From a virus: a stretch of DNA of 64,000 bases. The position numbers and the translations under genes are program-made. The notes beneath the pieces are model-generated. The model was not told the DNA's origin. It was given only the letters and a program-made list of their open reading frames with translations, and searched no databases. The first letter of the stretch is position 1, and every line of letters begins with the position of its first letter. Shown one piece after another: positions 31,191 through 39,728 of this stretch. Where the stretch lies: IMG/VR virus record IMGVR_UViG_3300021171_000006, positions 1 through 64,000 of that record; one strand, 5' to 3'.

Positions 31191-32884
31191 TCGCAAGGAT
31201 CTTCCTCCTTGCCCTTATGCTGATCGCGCCCGCCGCATGGGCGCAGACGATTGGCGGCGCACCACCGCTGCAGCAACCGGTGCAAGCGAGCGACCAAATA
31301 TTCATCTTCCGTGGTTCGGCACCGGTCTATTCGACGACGGTGGGGACGCTGCTGTCCGGTCTGACGACGGGCGTCTACGGGCCGGTGTCGAGCTCGAATG
31401 GCTACGTGCCGACTTGGAACGGTGTGGCGGGTAACAAGCTGAACGCAGGCCTTCCGGTTGGACAGACCGGCAATTCGACGATCGTCGAGACAGGCGTTTC
31501 GGGGCTGATCTCGTCGTCAATCCTGCCGATCATAGGTGGGGCAAATGGTGGAACCGGAGTCAACAACGGCAGTTATACCGAGACTTTTGGGGGCAACCTC
31601 GTTACCGGCGGGGCACTGACGACGACCGGGCTCGGCCCTGTGACGCTCGCCTTCCCTAGCATCCCGGTAACCTTCACCTTCCCGAGCACATCGAAGACGC
31701 TCTTGGCGAGCGATGCCAGCAACGTGTCGCTGCCCACTGCGCTCAACAACCTCGGCCTCGGATCGGGCAATACTCCTATTTTTGCGGGTGTGACGCTCGG
31801 TACGGCACCGAGTAGCCTCGGGGCAATCCTGAGCAGTGAGTGGGCCGGTCCTAACTGGACCAGTTATACCGGCAATCAGGACATGATGCGAATCATGGTC
31901 AACAATTATCCGCTGTCCGACGAGTACCTGGGCGGTACGGTTCCGCTCGTGAGTGGCCTCGTCGTTGGGATGGTCGTTCCAAGCGGCGCGATCGGAGGGG
32001 CGACCGTCGGGGATCAGGTGCTCATCGCCTACGGCAAAACCCTGTCATCGACCAAAGGTGTTGCTGCTACTACCGGGTTCTCCTTCATGGGAGCTGCAGG
32101 ATCACAGGCGTGGGGTCTTGTAGGCAATGTCATCAACTGCCAGGACTTCCCCTGTACCGGTGGGGGGTTTGGCGGCGGCGGCGTCCTGTATAGCGCCGAG
32201 CTGGACATGAACGTGGTCCCCAAGACCGGCAGCGTCGCTCCGGACCTCACCGCGATCGGGCTCCATATCGTCAACAATAGCCTGACGGACGTGGCTGGCG
32301 GGTATTTGGAGGCCGCAATCAACATTTCTGCGACGCAGCAGCCGTGGGATGTCGGCATAAGTTTCTCGGACGGCGCGAGCAGGACTGCCGCGATGAACCT
32401 CGGCCGCGCAGCGACTGGCGTGAGTCAGCCCTCGCAGGTGCTTGCGTTCAACGCAGAGAACAGCGGCGGCTCCAATCTAACGGATACTCTCTTTGAGACA
32501 GCGTTCGGTACGCTACAGCTCAACCTGCCTACGACATCTTCATTTTTCCAGGTCGTCGGCGGTGCGATTGCGGTCGCGCAGCCCGCTAATGGTAGTACGA
32601 CGGGCGCTCTTTACCTAAGCCGGGCTACAGACAGCGGGCCGACGGGGAATTTGATCGAGGCGGTCAACGCTGCGCAAAACTCCACGCTGTTTAATATCGA
32701 CGTTAACGGGGTGGCAAATTATTCGGCGGCGGTCGCCCGGTCTGGTGCGCCGACTGTAGCGGCTGGGCAGATAGGATATGGCAGTACGGTAGCCGCCGCA
32801 AGCAACTGTGGATCTTTAGCCAGTTCGGTGGGGTGTATCATCGTGAATATCGCCGGTTCAGTGCACTATTTTCCTTATTACTAA
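31187..32884 (+). CDS. Secreted tail-fibre-like protein
   Basis: 565 residues; signal peptide MIARIFLLALMLIAPAAWAQ. Contains fibre-type text: STVGTLLSGLTTGVYGPVSS, GGANGGTGVNNGSYTETFGG, LLASDASNVSLPTALNNLGL and long Gly/Thr-rich beta segments. C-terminal VAAASNCGSLASSVGCIIVN with Cys pair. Probably trimeric fibre; no enzymatic motif seen. Start overlaps the preceding TGA. Confidence 0.65.
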   Translation: MIARIFLLALMLIAPAAWAQTIGGAPPLQQPVQASDQIFIFRGSAPVYSTTVGTLLSGLTTGVYGPVSSSNGYVPTWNGVAGNKLNAGLPVGQTGNSTIVETGVSGLISSSILPIIGGANGGTGVNNGSYTETFGGNLVTGGALTTTGLGPVTLAFPSIPVTFTFPSTSKTLLASDASNVSLPTALNNLGLGSGNTPIFAGVTLGTAPSSLGAILSSEWAGPNWTSYTGNQDMMRIMVNNYPLSDEYLGGTVPLVSGLVVGMVVPSGAIGGATVGDQVLIAYGKTLSSTKGVAATTGFSFMGAAGSQAWGLVGNVINCQDFPCTGGGFGGGGVLYSAELDMNVVPKTGSVAPDLTAIGLHIVNNSLTDVAGGYLEAAINISATQQPWDVGISFSDGASRTAAMNLGRAATGVSQPSQVLAFNAENSGGSNLTDTLFETAFGTLQLNLPTTSSFFQVVGGAIAVAQPANGSTTGALYLSRATDSGPTGNLIEAVNAAQNSTLFNIDVNGVANYSAAVARSGAPTVAAGQIGYGSTVAAASNCGSLASSVGCIIVNIAGSVHYFPYY

Positions 32885-32900
32885 AGGGACAAGATTGGGA

Positions 32901-33389
32901 ATGAAACTCTTCACCGGCATTCTGATCTCCGCCGCGCTGCTAGTTTCGATGCCGTGCTTTGCTCAAGAGTTATCTCAGGTTCGGCCGGAGAGACTTGCTG
33001 GGGCGCCTCCGCCGCCCGCCCCGGCACCGCCGCCGCCACCATCCACAAAGCCCCCCGTGACGAAAGAGCCAACAGCGACGAGTGCGGCACAAGCGTCGGA
33101 GCCACCGGCACCGATCAATCCGTGCGCTCGCGGGCCGTCGCGGATAAAGCTTGGCGGGGTCGATCTTGACGCTCTGAAATGCCTAAACATCGTTCTGGCC
33201 CAGCAGCGCGACGCCCAGGTGCAGCAGGTCAGCAACAAGGAAGCGATTGTGTCCGTGGAGCTCCTGTTGGCGAGGGACGATCTAGAGAAGGCCTCGGCTC
33301 AATTAAAAGACGTAAGCGCGCGGGAGGGGTGGTGGCAGCACTGTATCACTGACCCGGCATGTGTGACATGGGCCAACCAGGGGCACTGA
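32901..33389 (+). CDS. Secreted Pro-rich / coiled-coil protein
   Basis: 162 residues from ATG 32901 (TTG 32895 possible); signal peptide MKLFTGILISAALLVSMPCF, cleavage after FAQ. A Pro/Ala-rich linker (PPPPAPAPPPPPSTKPP) leads to a Cys-containing helical region (LKCLNIVLAQQRDAQVQQVS, ARDDLEKASAQLKD). Looks like a periplasmic spacer or fibre-linker protein; function unknown. Confidence 0.55.
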   Translation: MKLFTGILISAALLVSMPCFAQELSQVRPERLAGAPPPPAPAPPPPPSTKPPVTKEPTATSAAQASEPPAPINPCARGPSRIKLGGVDLDALKCLNIVLAQQRDAQVQQVSNKEAIVSVELLLARDDLEKASAQLKDVSAREGWWQHCITDPACVTWANQGH

Positions 33390-33402
33390 GAGGATCGTGA
33401 AA

Positions 33403-35994
33403 ATGAAGCGTTTAGCAATAGCGCTTCTCGCGCTGTTTTTATTCGGCCACGCGGCGCTCGCGCAGCTTACCAATTATGCTAACACGACGCTATCGAATGC
33501 TGCGCTGCCCAACGCGCGCGCCAACCTTGGCTTCCTCAACTACGTCTCCGTCACGGACCCGGCCTATGGGGCGAAGTGCGACGGGGCGACGGACGACTCG
33601 GCGGCGATCCAGACGGCGGCGAATGCCGTCCCGGCAGGCGGCATCTTGCTGCTCCCCGCCGGGAAGCAATGCAATTACGGCACGACACTGACCCTCGCCC
33701 TCGGGATCAATATCAAGAGCGACGGCCCGCAATCGTCGGGGCAACTCTTCTGGACCGGCGACGCGACCTCCGATCATATCGTCATCGCGAGTGGCATCGG
33801 TCCGTTCCAGGCGGCGGATGTCCGCATGGTCGCGACGGCGGGGGCGACCTACTCCGTCAACGACACGATCACGCTGAACGATGGTTGTGGCACTCATGCC
33901 ATTGTGAAGGTTGCCAGAGTGTCGGGTACAGGCGTCGCCGATGCCCGGATCACCACGGTTGGTTCTTGCACGAGCCAGCCATCCCCGACGACCGCAATTA
34001 CGCAATTGTCGTCATCCGGCTCCGGCACCGGGGCGACGTTCAAGGTCTTCTACGGTTCGCAGACGACGAAAGTCTATGAGCCGGAATTTCATAACGTCAT
34101 CCTCGGCAGCACGACGACGATGACCTCGGGCTGCGTGATCCGCGCCGATTACGCCGGGTATCTCGTCTTCGACAACTCGCGGATTTACGGAGCCAGAAAG
34201 ACGTGGCGCGGCATCTGCATGTCGCGGGTCATCACCGCGCACATCGGGCACAATTCCTTGATCGACAACCTGCTTGGCGAATCCATCGTCATGTCAGGGA
34301 CGGATACGGCTGGAAATCAGTCATCCGACGTCATGCTCGACCATTTGGAGTTGCAGGGGTGCAATCTTGCCATCGCGTCGAAGGCCGCCGCGCTACTGAC
34401 CGGGTGTATCCTGCACGGGGATAATACGGACGGGATCTTTGTCACGCATACGGAGGTATACGGGTCATTCCTGGGGTACGCTGTCTACTTTGGCGCTGTG
34501 AACGGAGCGGCAAGCACACATTCGCTGTACTTCTTCAACGACTTCAATGTCGAGGCGGCGGGAACGTGGTCGGGCTCAATCAGCGGGACGAACTATAATA
34601 ACATCTACCTCTCGGGCGGCTCCTGGATCGGGGCGAACAACATCGACGCCATCCACTTTCCCGCTGGAGCGACGCAACTCCAGATCGACCCGAGCGTCCT
34701 CATCTACTCGAACACGACCGATGCGTCGTCGCCAAACGGCATCTATGTGAACGGGACGGATGTCAGCATCGCCGGGACGATCATCGGAAACTATAACGGG
34801 GGCGGTGTGCTGGGCGCGGGCGTCTATCTCGACAGCTCGTCCAGCTACGTCTTCATCGGATCGACGGCCTCGATCCGCCAGTTCGCAGCCGGAGTGCAGG
34901 GCAATAGCGCGGTCGGCGTCTACACGCTCGATGCGGTCATGCAGAGCAATACGGCGGATCTGTCTGGCATTACCTGCACCGCTTTCGCCCGCCCGCTCAC
35001 GAACGCGATCTCGTCGAGCGTGACCTCGCTCTGCCCGAACTGGTCCACGACCGGGACGCTCGCGGCCGGCGGGGCGGTCTCGCTCGGGTCCACGACGAAC
35101 TTCCTCGGTGGTGCGACGGGAGTCACGATCACCGGGGCCAATTCCGGCGTCACCTTTGCCACCGTAAATCAATATCTGGCGAGCAACATCTACTATAACG
35201 GCGGCTGGAAATATGCCGCCAACGGCACGGGTCTTGTGTTCGCCTTGTCAACCACCTCGACGAATGCGATGGACATCTACACGGCGGCGAACAACGCGGG
35301 CGGAGCGGGTGCCGCCGCGTCGCTGACGACAGCGGCTCATGTCATCGCGAGCAGCAACGAGTGGGATTTCCCTGGCATCGTGACTGCTGGCGGTACGATC
35401 ACGGGGACCAACCTCATTCCATCGGGGTCGGCGGCTCCGACCGTGGGCATGGGGCTGCCGGCGGCAGGTAAGCTCGGCCTCTACGGCACGACGAGCGAGT
35501 TGTTTTCCGGTGCGACGGACATCTGGGACTATGGCGTGACGACAGCGAGCGTGCTGACCCTGCCGGTGGCGACGACGCTTTCGAGCGCAAACGTGCTGCT
35601 GACGGGCATCACAACCGGGACGAATGCCGATTTCCTGTGCCGAGCCGCCACCGGGGCGGTCCTTTTGCAGACCTCAGCCTGCACGATTTCGTCGATGCGG
35701 TTCAAGAACCTGATGGGAAACTATCTCGACGATCCGCTCAAGGCTATCGGGGGATTGCACCCCATCGTCTTCACACGCAAGCGTGACGTGGAACACCCCG
35801 ATCCTGATTGGAATGCATATCAGCCGCAGATTGGTCTCTCCGCCGAGAATGTAGCGGCAATCGAGCCCAAATGTGCGATCTATGAGCAGGATGGGAAGAC
35901 GCCAAAATCCTATCGGCAGGAATGCCTAATCGCAGTTTTAGTTTCTGCCGTGCAAAGACAGCAGGCAGAAATCGCCGAACTCAAACATCATTAA
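33403..35994 (+). CDS. Secreted tailspike with S74 autochaperone
   Basis: 863 residues from the ATG at 33403 (GTG at 33397 possible). Signal peptide MKRLAIALLALFLFGHAALA. Residues ~25-100 give the spike entry (DPAYGAKCDGATDDSAAIQT, GGILLLPAGKQCNYG), followed by a long beta-helix and repeated fibre-like beta sections. The end (SSMRFKNLMGNYLDDPLKAI, HPIVFTRKRD, QIGLSAENVAAIEPKC, LIAVLVSAVQRQQAEIAELK) matches the endosialidase-type intramolecular chaperone (peptidase S74), which trimerises the spike and cuts itself off, usually before a Ser. Probably the main host-range determinant. Confidence 0.8.
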   Translation: MKRLAIALLALFLFGHAALAQLTNYANTTLSNAALPNARANLGFLNYVSVTDPAYGAKCDGATDDSAAIQTAANAVPAGGILLLPAGKQCNYGTTLTLALGINIKSDGPQSSGQLFWTGDATSDHIVIASGIGPFQAADVRMVATAGATYSVNDTITLNDGCGTHAIVKVARVSGTGVADARITTVGSCTSQPSPTTAITQLSSSGSGTGATFKVFYGSQTTKVYEPEFHNVILGSTTTMTSGCVIRADYAGYLVFDNSRIYGARKTWRGICMSRVITAHIGHNSLIDNLLGESIVMSGTDTAGNQSSDVMLDHLELQGCNLAIASKAAALLTGCILHGDNTDGIFVTHTEVYGSFLGYAVYFGAVNGAASTHSLYFFNDFNVEAAGTWSGSISGTNYNNIYLSGGSWIGANNIDAIHFPAGATQLQIDPSVLIYSNTTDASSPNGIYVNGTDVSIAGTIIGNYNGGGVLGAGVYLDSSSSYVFIGSTASIRQFAAGVQGNSAVGVYTLDAVMQSNTADLSGITCTAFARPLTNAISSSVTSLCPNWSTTGTLAAGGAVSLGSTTNFLGGATGVTITGANSGVTFATVNQYLASNIYYNGGWKYAANGTGLVFALSTTSTNAMDIYTAANNAGGAGAAASLTTAAHVIASSNEWDFPGIVTAGGTITGTNLIPSGSAAPTVGMGLPAAGKLGLYGTTSELFSGATDIWDYGVTTASVLTLPVATTLSSANVLLTGITTGTNADFLCRAATGAVLLQTSACTISSMRFKNLMGNYLDDPLKAIGGLHPIVFTRKRDVEHPDPDWNAYQPQIGLSAENVAAIEPKCAIYEQDGKTPKSYRQECLIAVLVSAVQRQQAEIAELKHH

Positions 35995-35997
35995 CGA

Positions 35998-36123
35998 ATG
36001 GTCTCGCTAGTCGCCACGCTCGTCCTACCCTTCGCGGCGGCGGCCTGCTGCTCCCCGTTTGCCGTGCCTGTCGCGGCAGCTTTGGCTCTCGTGCTGGCGC
36101 AGTATCAGCGAATGGCGATGTAG
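35998..36123 (+). CDS. Small hydrophobic membrane peptide
   Basis: 41 residues, almost entirely hydrophobic (MVSLVATLVLPFAAAACC, FAVPVAAALALVLAQ): one or two membrane segments. Sits between the tailspike and the coiled-coil membrane protein at the entry of the lysis module, one base before the next ATG. Could be a pinholin-like peptide; no family seen and no strong ribosome site. Confidence 0.45.
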   Translation: MVSLVATLVLPFAAAACCSPFAVPVAAALALVLAQYQRMAM

Positions 36124-36124
36124 C

Positions 36125-36661
36125 ATGGACCCTACCGTTGAGATAGCCATCATCGGCTCGCTGAGCGTCACGGCGGCAGCATTGTCTCCGATCGTCCAAG
36201 CTCGTATAGCGAACAGGCAGCGGCAGAGGGAGCGCGACGAGGATAGAGCCGACCGCAAAGAAGTGGCGGCCAAGGTGGACGCGGCGGCAGATCAAGCACG
36301 GGAAGCCGCCCGCCTCCTGTCCGATGCACAGCAGGTTACGATATCGAAAACCGATGAGGTTGCGACGGAAGCCAAGGCGGCGACGGCCGAAACCCGAAGC
36401 CAGTTGAAACAGATCCATACTCTTGTCAACAGCGACATGACCGCTGCCCGGCAGGGTGAGTTGGATCAGGTGAGGCTAAACCTTACCACGCTTCGTAAGG
36501 TGGTATTGCTTGGCGCGGAGATGGGGCGTCCGCCGGCCGATGAAGATAGCGTGGCCATCGAGACCGCCGAAGCCAGGATCAAAGAATTGGAAGGGATTTT
36601 GGCTGATCGGCTATCGCAGATGCGGGTTATTGAGGCTGAGGCCGACGTTGGCAAATCGTGA
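36125..36661 (+). CDS. Membrane-anchored coiled-coil protein
   Basis: 178 residues from the ATG at 36125. One N-terminal membrane helix (IAIIGSLSVTAAALSPIVQA) followed by a basic stretch and long coiled coils (KVDAAADQAREAARLLSDAQ, IKELEGILADRLSQMRVIEA). Layout resembles Rz-type inner-membrane spanins or other lysis accessory proteins; no outer-membrane lipobox partner is nested inside it. Function inferred from position only. Confidence 0.55.
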   Translation: MDPTVEIAIIGSLSVTAAALSPIVQARIANRQRQRERDEDRADRKEVAAKVDAAADQAREAARLLSDAQQVTISKTDEVATEAKAATAETRSQLKQIHTLVNSDMTAARQGELDQVRLNLTTLRKVVLLGAEMGRPPADEDSVAIETAEARIKELEGILADRLSQMRVIEAEADVGKS

Positions 36662-36742
36662 AAGCATCGTGATTTTCACGGAATTTTCACACAAAATCAA
36701 CGACCTTGTGTTAGTAACAATGTGAGAGTCTGAGGACGGCCG

Positions 36743-37180
36743 ATGTTCGACGGCGTTGTGATAGGGTGCGAACCGATGCGATCTGATGGGTCTCAGGATA
36801 TGACCGACCCGCGCACCGTCATCGCACAGTCGGAACGTCTCGCCGTTGTGGAGACGAAAGTGGAGGGGCTGAAGGAAGATACGGGGGTTATCAGGTCTAA
36901 TATTCATGTCGTCAATAACGTATTACAGCAAATTATTTCGATGGAGCAGAGGTGCGAAACCAAACTCAGCGAGTTAATAGCATTGACGAAAGACCTTCCG
37001 ACCATAGCGAGAACTGCCAATTCGTTTTCGGAAATGAAGGATGAGATTGAGGCGATGATCGACGAGCGCCAGCAGCGTCAGGGGGCGTGGAGGGCCATTG
37101 TACGGATGGGGGCCGCCCTTGTTGGTGCCGCATCAATCGGAGCCTGTGCCGCGGCGTGGTATTACGGACACTTCCATTGA
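36743..37180 (+). CDS. XhlA-like coiled-coil protein with C-terminal TM
   Basis: Up to 145 residues; starts at 36776 or 36800 are also possible. Coiled coil (RLAVVETKVEGLKEDTGVIR) then a C-terminal membrane helix (AIVRMGAALVGAASIGACAA). This order matches the XhlA/hemolysin-type lysis accessory proteins, which work with holins. Preceded by 81 non-coding bases containing a CGTGA-TTT-TCACG hairpin (36668-36680). Confidence 0.55.
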   Translation: MFDGVVIGCEPMRSDGSQDMTDPRTVIAQSERLAVVETKVEGLKEDTGVIRSNIHVVNNVLQQIISMEQRCETKLSELIALTKDLPTIARTANSFSEMKDEIEAMIDERQQRQGAWRAIVRMGAALVGAASIGACAAAWYYGHFH

Positions 37181-37473
37181 GCGATCCGAAGGGCGAGCCC
37201 TACGTTGTCCGCCAGCCTGTCGCCCCCGCATGGAAGCGTTTTCATCGGCGTGGCGATTTCTGGCGCAACCCCATCATCGTAGCCGTGGTCGCAGGCCTGC
37301 TGATTAACGTGGTTTGGGCGGCGGGGGTCTACGCTTGGCAGCGCGGCATCGAAACCACCAGGGAATATTGGAGGAGTTACGGTGCCGGGCTCGCCGCCGA
37401 GGGGCACTACACCAACAGCCCCGATAAGCTGCGCGAGATCATCGCCCGCGTCCAGGAGGCTAGGCCAAAGTGA
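37177..37473 (+). CDS. Single-TM lysis-module protein (TTG start)
   Basis: 98 residues; the only sensible start is TTG at 37177, embedded in the preceding stop (TTGA). Basic N-terminus (APAWKRFHRRGDFWRN), one membrane helix (IIVAVVAGLLINVVWAAGVY), helical C-terminal tail. Candidate holin or holin partner from position between XhlA-like and endolysin genes. Confidence 0.5.
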   Translation: MSDPKGEPYVVRQPVAPAWKRFHRRGDFWRNPIIVAVVAGLLINVVWAAGVYAWQRGIETTREYWRSYGAGLAAEGHYTNSPDKLREIIARVQEARPK

Positions 37474-37708
37474 ACTCGCACAACTTCCCCGAGGGCGCTG
37501 CGTCGCCTGCGGAACCCTTCGCACGCAGTTCGAGCACGCGCCGGACAAGAGCCCGTGCCCGTATGCTAAACCGCCGAGCGGGTTGCGACCCGAGCCAGCC
37601 GAGCATCGGTACGCTGTGAATGACCAAGCGACGATCGCCGCGCGACTGATCGAACTGCGGGCAGAGCAAGAGGCGTCTTGGAACACGATTGAAGGGGAGA
37701 CAGGATGA
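37470..37708 (+). CDS. Zinc-motif small protein read through a -1 shift
   Basis: A GTG at 37470, ten bases after AGGAGG, opens a frame that would end at 37619 with an Arg-rich non-protein-like tail. Shifting back one base at the run CCCC (37487-37490) gives a natural protein ending at 37708: N-terminus MNSHNFP, then RGRCVACGTL, FEHAPDKSPCPY and a helical tail (IAARLIELRAEQEASWN). The C-x2-C ... H ... C pattern suggests a small zinc fold. The -1 frame itself has no start codon nearby. Either programmed slippage, a mutation or a sequencing error. Confidence 0.4.
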
Positions 37709-38148
37709 CGCGCTCAATTAACTCGGACGGTCTCGAAATCATCAAATCGGGCGAAGGGTTGCGCCTCACGGCCTATCTCGACCCGGCGGGCATCTGGACG
37801 ATTGGCTACGGGCATACCCCCGCTCACCAGGGGCAGGTAGTCACGCAAGACCAGGCGGACGCGCTGCTCATCTCGGATATTGCTTGGGCTTCCGCAGCGA
37901 TCGACAGCGCAACCCATGATGTAAGCACGACAGACAACCAATTTTCTGCTATGGTAAGCCTTGCGTTCAACATTGGTGCCGGTGCGTTCAAGGGATCTAC
38001 GGTTTTGCGGCTTCATCGGGCGATGAAATATCAGGGTGCTGCAGATGCCTTCCTCCGCTGGGACAAGGCCCACGTCGATGGGGTGCTTGTGACCCTCGCT
38101 GGCCTAGCGAAGCGCCGGGAGCAAGAACGGGAGTTGTATCTGAAATGA
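37705..38148 (+). CDS. GH24 endolysin (phage lysozyme)
   Basis: 147 residues, the usual size for T4/P22-type lysozymes. Catalytic triad pattern E-x8-D-x5-T is present at E17, D26 and T32 within KSGEGLRLTAYLDPAG and WTIGYGHT. Cleaves peptidoglycan glycan strands at the end of infection. No signal or anchor sequence, so it needs a holin; candidates flank it (37177, 38414). ATG overlaps the previous stop and the stop overlaps the next ATG. Confidence 0.92.
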   Translation: MTRSINSDGLEIIKSGEGLRLTAYLDPAGIWTIGYGHTPAHQGQVVTQDQADALLISDIAWASAAIDSATHDVSTTDNQFSAMVSLAFNIGAGAFKGSTVLRLHRAMKYQGAADAFLRWDKAHVDGVLVTLAGLAKRREQERELYLK

Positions 38149-38417
38149 GTGATGCAGAACAGCACGAACCCGATGGGATGGCGGCCTACGCTTTGGCCAT
38201 CAAAAACTCTAGCCGAGACGATCCGAATTGGCCCTTACCATCCTTTGATGCGAAGGATTGGGCCGAAGCGTTTTGCAAGACGGCGGCAAAGTTGGGGCAT
38301 CCCGGCATCGACGAGGAGTGGATGATCGGGTGGTTCGCCAATGCTCTGATGCGCGGCTACGATGAGGCGAACATGCGAACGTCAAGGGCCGCATCGGAGG
38401 CTAAGCGCGCGCTATGA
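38145..38417 (+). CDS. Hypothetical small acidic protein
   Basis: 90 residues, soluble, helical (FDAKDWAEAFCKTAAKLG, EEWMIGWFANALMRGYDEA). I recognise similar short proteins in alphaproteobacterial phages but no function. Overlaps the endolysin stop and the next start by 4 bases each. Confidence 0.6.
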   Translation: MSDAEQHEPDGMAAYALAIKNSSRDDPNWPLPSFDAKDWAEAFCKTAAKLGHPGIDEEWMIGWFANALMRGYDEANMRTSRAASEAKRAL

Positions 38418-38812
38418 ACCCCTCCCAACAACAGATCAACAGCGCCGTCCGCACGCTCCTCGCCACATTGGGCGGCTTGGTCGCCGGATGGGCAATCGCC
38501 AAGGGGTACATTACTCAATCCGAGGCGGACTCGATCCTCTCCAATCAGCAGGTTATGGATTCGGTAACGACCGTCGTTCTCACGCTGCTAGGTTCAGCCG
38601 GAGCGGCTGGCGTCGGCATCTGGGGCCTCGTCGCCCACAAGCAGGCGAACGTTGTCGCAACTGTCGCCGCGATGCCCGAGGTGAACAAGGTCGAGATGGT
38701 GTCTACCGCAGCGGGGCTCAATCTCGCGGCAGCGGTCCCTTCGGCGCCGGGGTCGGTCGTGACGGTAGCCCCGCCATCAGCGATGCCGCCCCTGGGCAGC
38801 GTGGTAGCATAG
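38414..38812 (+). CDS. Candidate holin (two TM segments)
   Basis: 132 residues with two membrane segments (TLLATLGGLVAGWAIAKGYI and VVLTLLGSAGAAGVGIWGLV), a short loop and an Ala/Val/Pro-rich C-terminal tail. This is the usual class II holin layout, and it follows the endolysin by one small gene. No sequence signature of a named holin family was recognised. Confidence 0.6.
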   Translation: MNPSQQQINSAVRTLLATLGGLVAGWAIAKGYITQSEADSILSNQQVMDSVTTVVLTLLGSAGAAGVGIWGLVAHKQANVVATVAAMPEVNKVEMVSTAAGLNLAAAVPSAPGSVVTVAPPSAMPPLGSVVA

Positions 38813-38823
38813 GAGAACCCCGT

Positions 38824-38991
38824 ATGGGTCAATTCCTCTTGGTGCTTGCTGACGTCCTTCTACTGGTCGCGTCTTTCATCTATCGGCCAAATCCTACGCC
38901 GCTCCACCCCCTCTTCCCCCACCTGGGATGGTTCGGGCTGTTCCTCTATGTGCTGGTCGCAGCCCTCGGAGCCTTCGGCATCGGTCGATGA
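38824..38991 (+). CDS. Small two-TM membrane protein
   Basis: 55 residues behind TAGGAGA: FLLVLADVLLLVASFIY and WFGLFLYVLVAALGAFGI form two membrane helices joined by a Pro-rich loop. Possible antiholin or lysis regulator by position. Confidence 0.55.
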   Translation: MGQFLLVLADVLLLVASFIYRPNPTPLHPLFPHLGWFGLFLYVLVAALGAFGIGR

Positions 38992-39128
38992 ACCCGCTCA
39001 TTCTGATCCTGCTCGTCCTCCTCCTTGTGGGAGGCTTCGGCGGCGGCACCTACTACGGCGGCATGCACGTCGGCGGCGGGATCGGGCTCGTGCTGCTGGT
39101 CGTGATTATCATTTTGCTGTTTCGCTGA
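38988..39128 (+). CDS. DUF3309-like membrane peptide
   Basis: 46 residues: Leu-rich helix, central GGFGGGTYYGGMHVGGG and a second Val/Ile/Leu helix. This matches the DUF3309 pattern (two short hydrophobic segments around a Gly/Tyr-rich turn), common in Alphaproteobacteria. Function unknown. Overlaps the previous stop (ATGA). Confidence 0.7.
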   Translation: MNPLILILLVLLLVGGFGGGTYYGGMHVGGGIGLVLLVVIIILLFR

Positions 39129-39141
39129 AAGGACCAACGCC

Positions 39142-39219
39142 GTGCGCCAACTCCTTGAGAAGATCCGCCGCCTGCTCACAGAGAAACGGCGTGCCGCTCC
39201 CGTGGCGGCTACAGCCTGA
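39142..39219 (+). CDS. Very small basic peptide
   Basis: 25-residue ORF from GTG behind AAAGGA; MRQLLEKIRRLLTEKRRAA would form a basic amphipathic helix. Fits tightly between genes of the same strand, but could be chance. Confidence 0.35.
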   Translation: MRQLLEKIRRLLTEKRRAAPVAATA

Positions 39220-39230
39220 AAGGAAATGCC

Positions 39231-39728
39231 ATGACCCAAATCTCTCGCCGTGCGCTGCTGAGTTCGACAGCAATGATCCCGGTGGCGATCGCCGTAGATG
39301 GCTGCGCCGGCCTTACCTCCCTCCCGCAGTTCGCGACCGATGTCGAGAACATCGCCGGCATGCTCAGCAACGCCGCGCCGACACTCGGGACGCTGGCCGG
39401 GATCGGATCGGCCACGATTGCGAAGGTGCAGGGGCTTATCGCCACGGCGAAGACCGTTGCCGCCTCGGTCACGGCAGCGGCAGCGGCGGGCGGCTCCGGC
39501 ATCGGAGCGCTCGTCTCGGATTTCGCTGGCGTCTTCGGCTCGATCACGGCGGCTCTGGGAGTGAACGTTCCGGGCCTGTGGGGGACGGTCATCTCTGCCG
39601 GCGTGTCGCTGCTGCCGAGCATTCTGGGCGCAGCCGGCATTCCCCTGGCTGCCGGTCCCGGTGCTCCCGCCCCCACGATGCCCGTAGCGCAGGCGCGGGC
39701 GATCGCTGCGGCGCTGGCGGGTAAATGA
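39231..39728 (+). CDS. Tat/lipoprotein-signal protein
   Basis: 165 residues. N-terminus SRRALLSSTAMIPVAIAV has a twin-arginine-like motif and ends at a Cys (DGCAGL) that might be a weak lipobox. The mature part is Ala/Gly/Val-rich and helical (TLAGIGSATIAKVQGLIATA), lacking charged surface. Periplasmic or membrane-associated role likely. Preceded by AAAGGAAA; stop overlaps the next start. Confidence 0.55.
   Translation: MTQISRRALLSSTAMIPVAIAVDGCAGLTSLPQFATDVENIAGMLSNAAPTLGTLAGIGSATIAKVQGLIATAKTVAASVTAAAAAGGSGIGALVSDFAGVFGSITAALGVNVPGLWGTVISAGVSLLPSILGAAGIPLAAGPGAPAPTMPVAQARAIAAALAGK

Noticed and set aside
39142-39219. Stronger call for the 25-residue basic peptide
   Set aside because: Kept only as a low-confidence feature because nothing but spacing and a modest ribosome site supports it.
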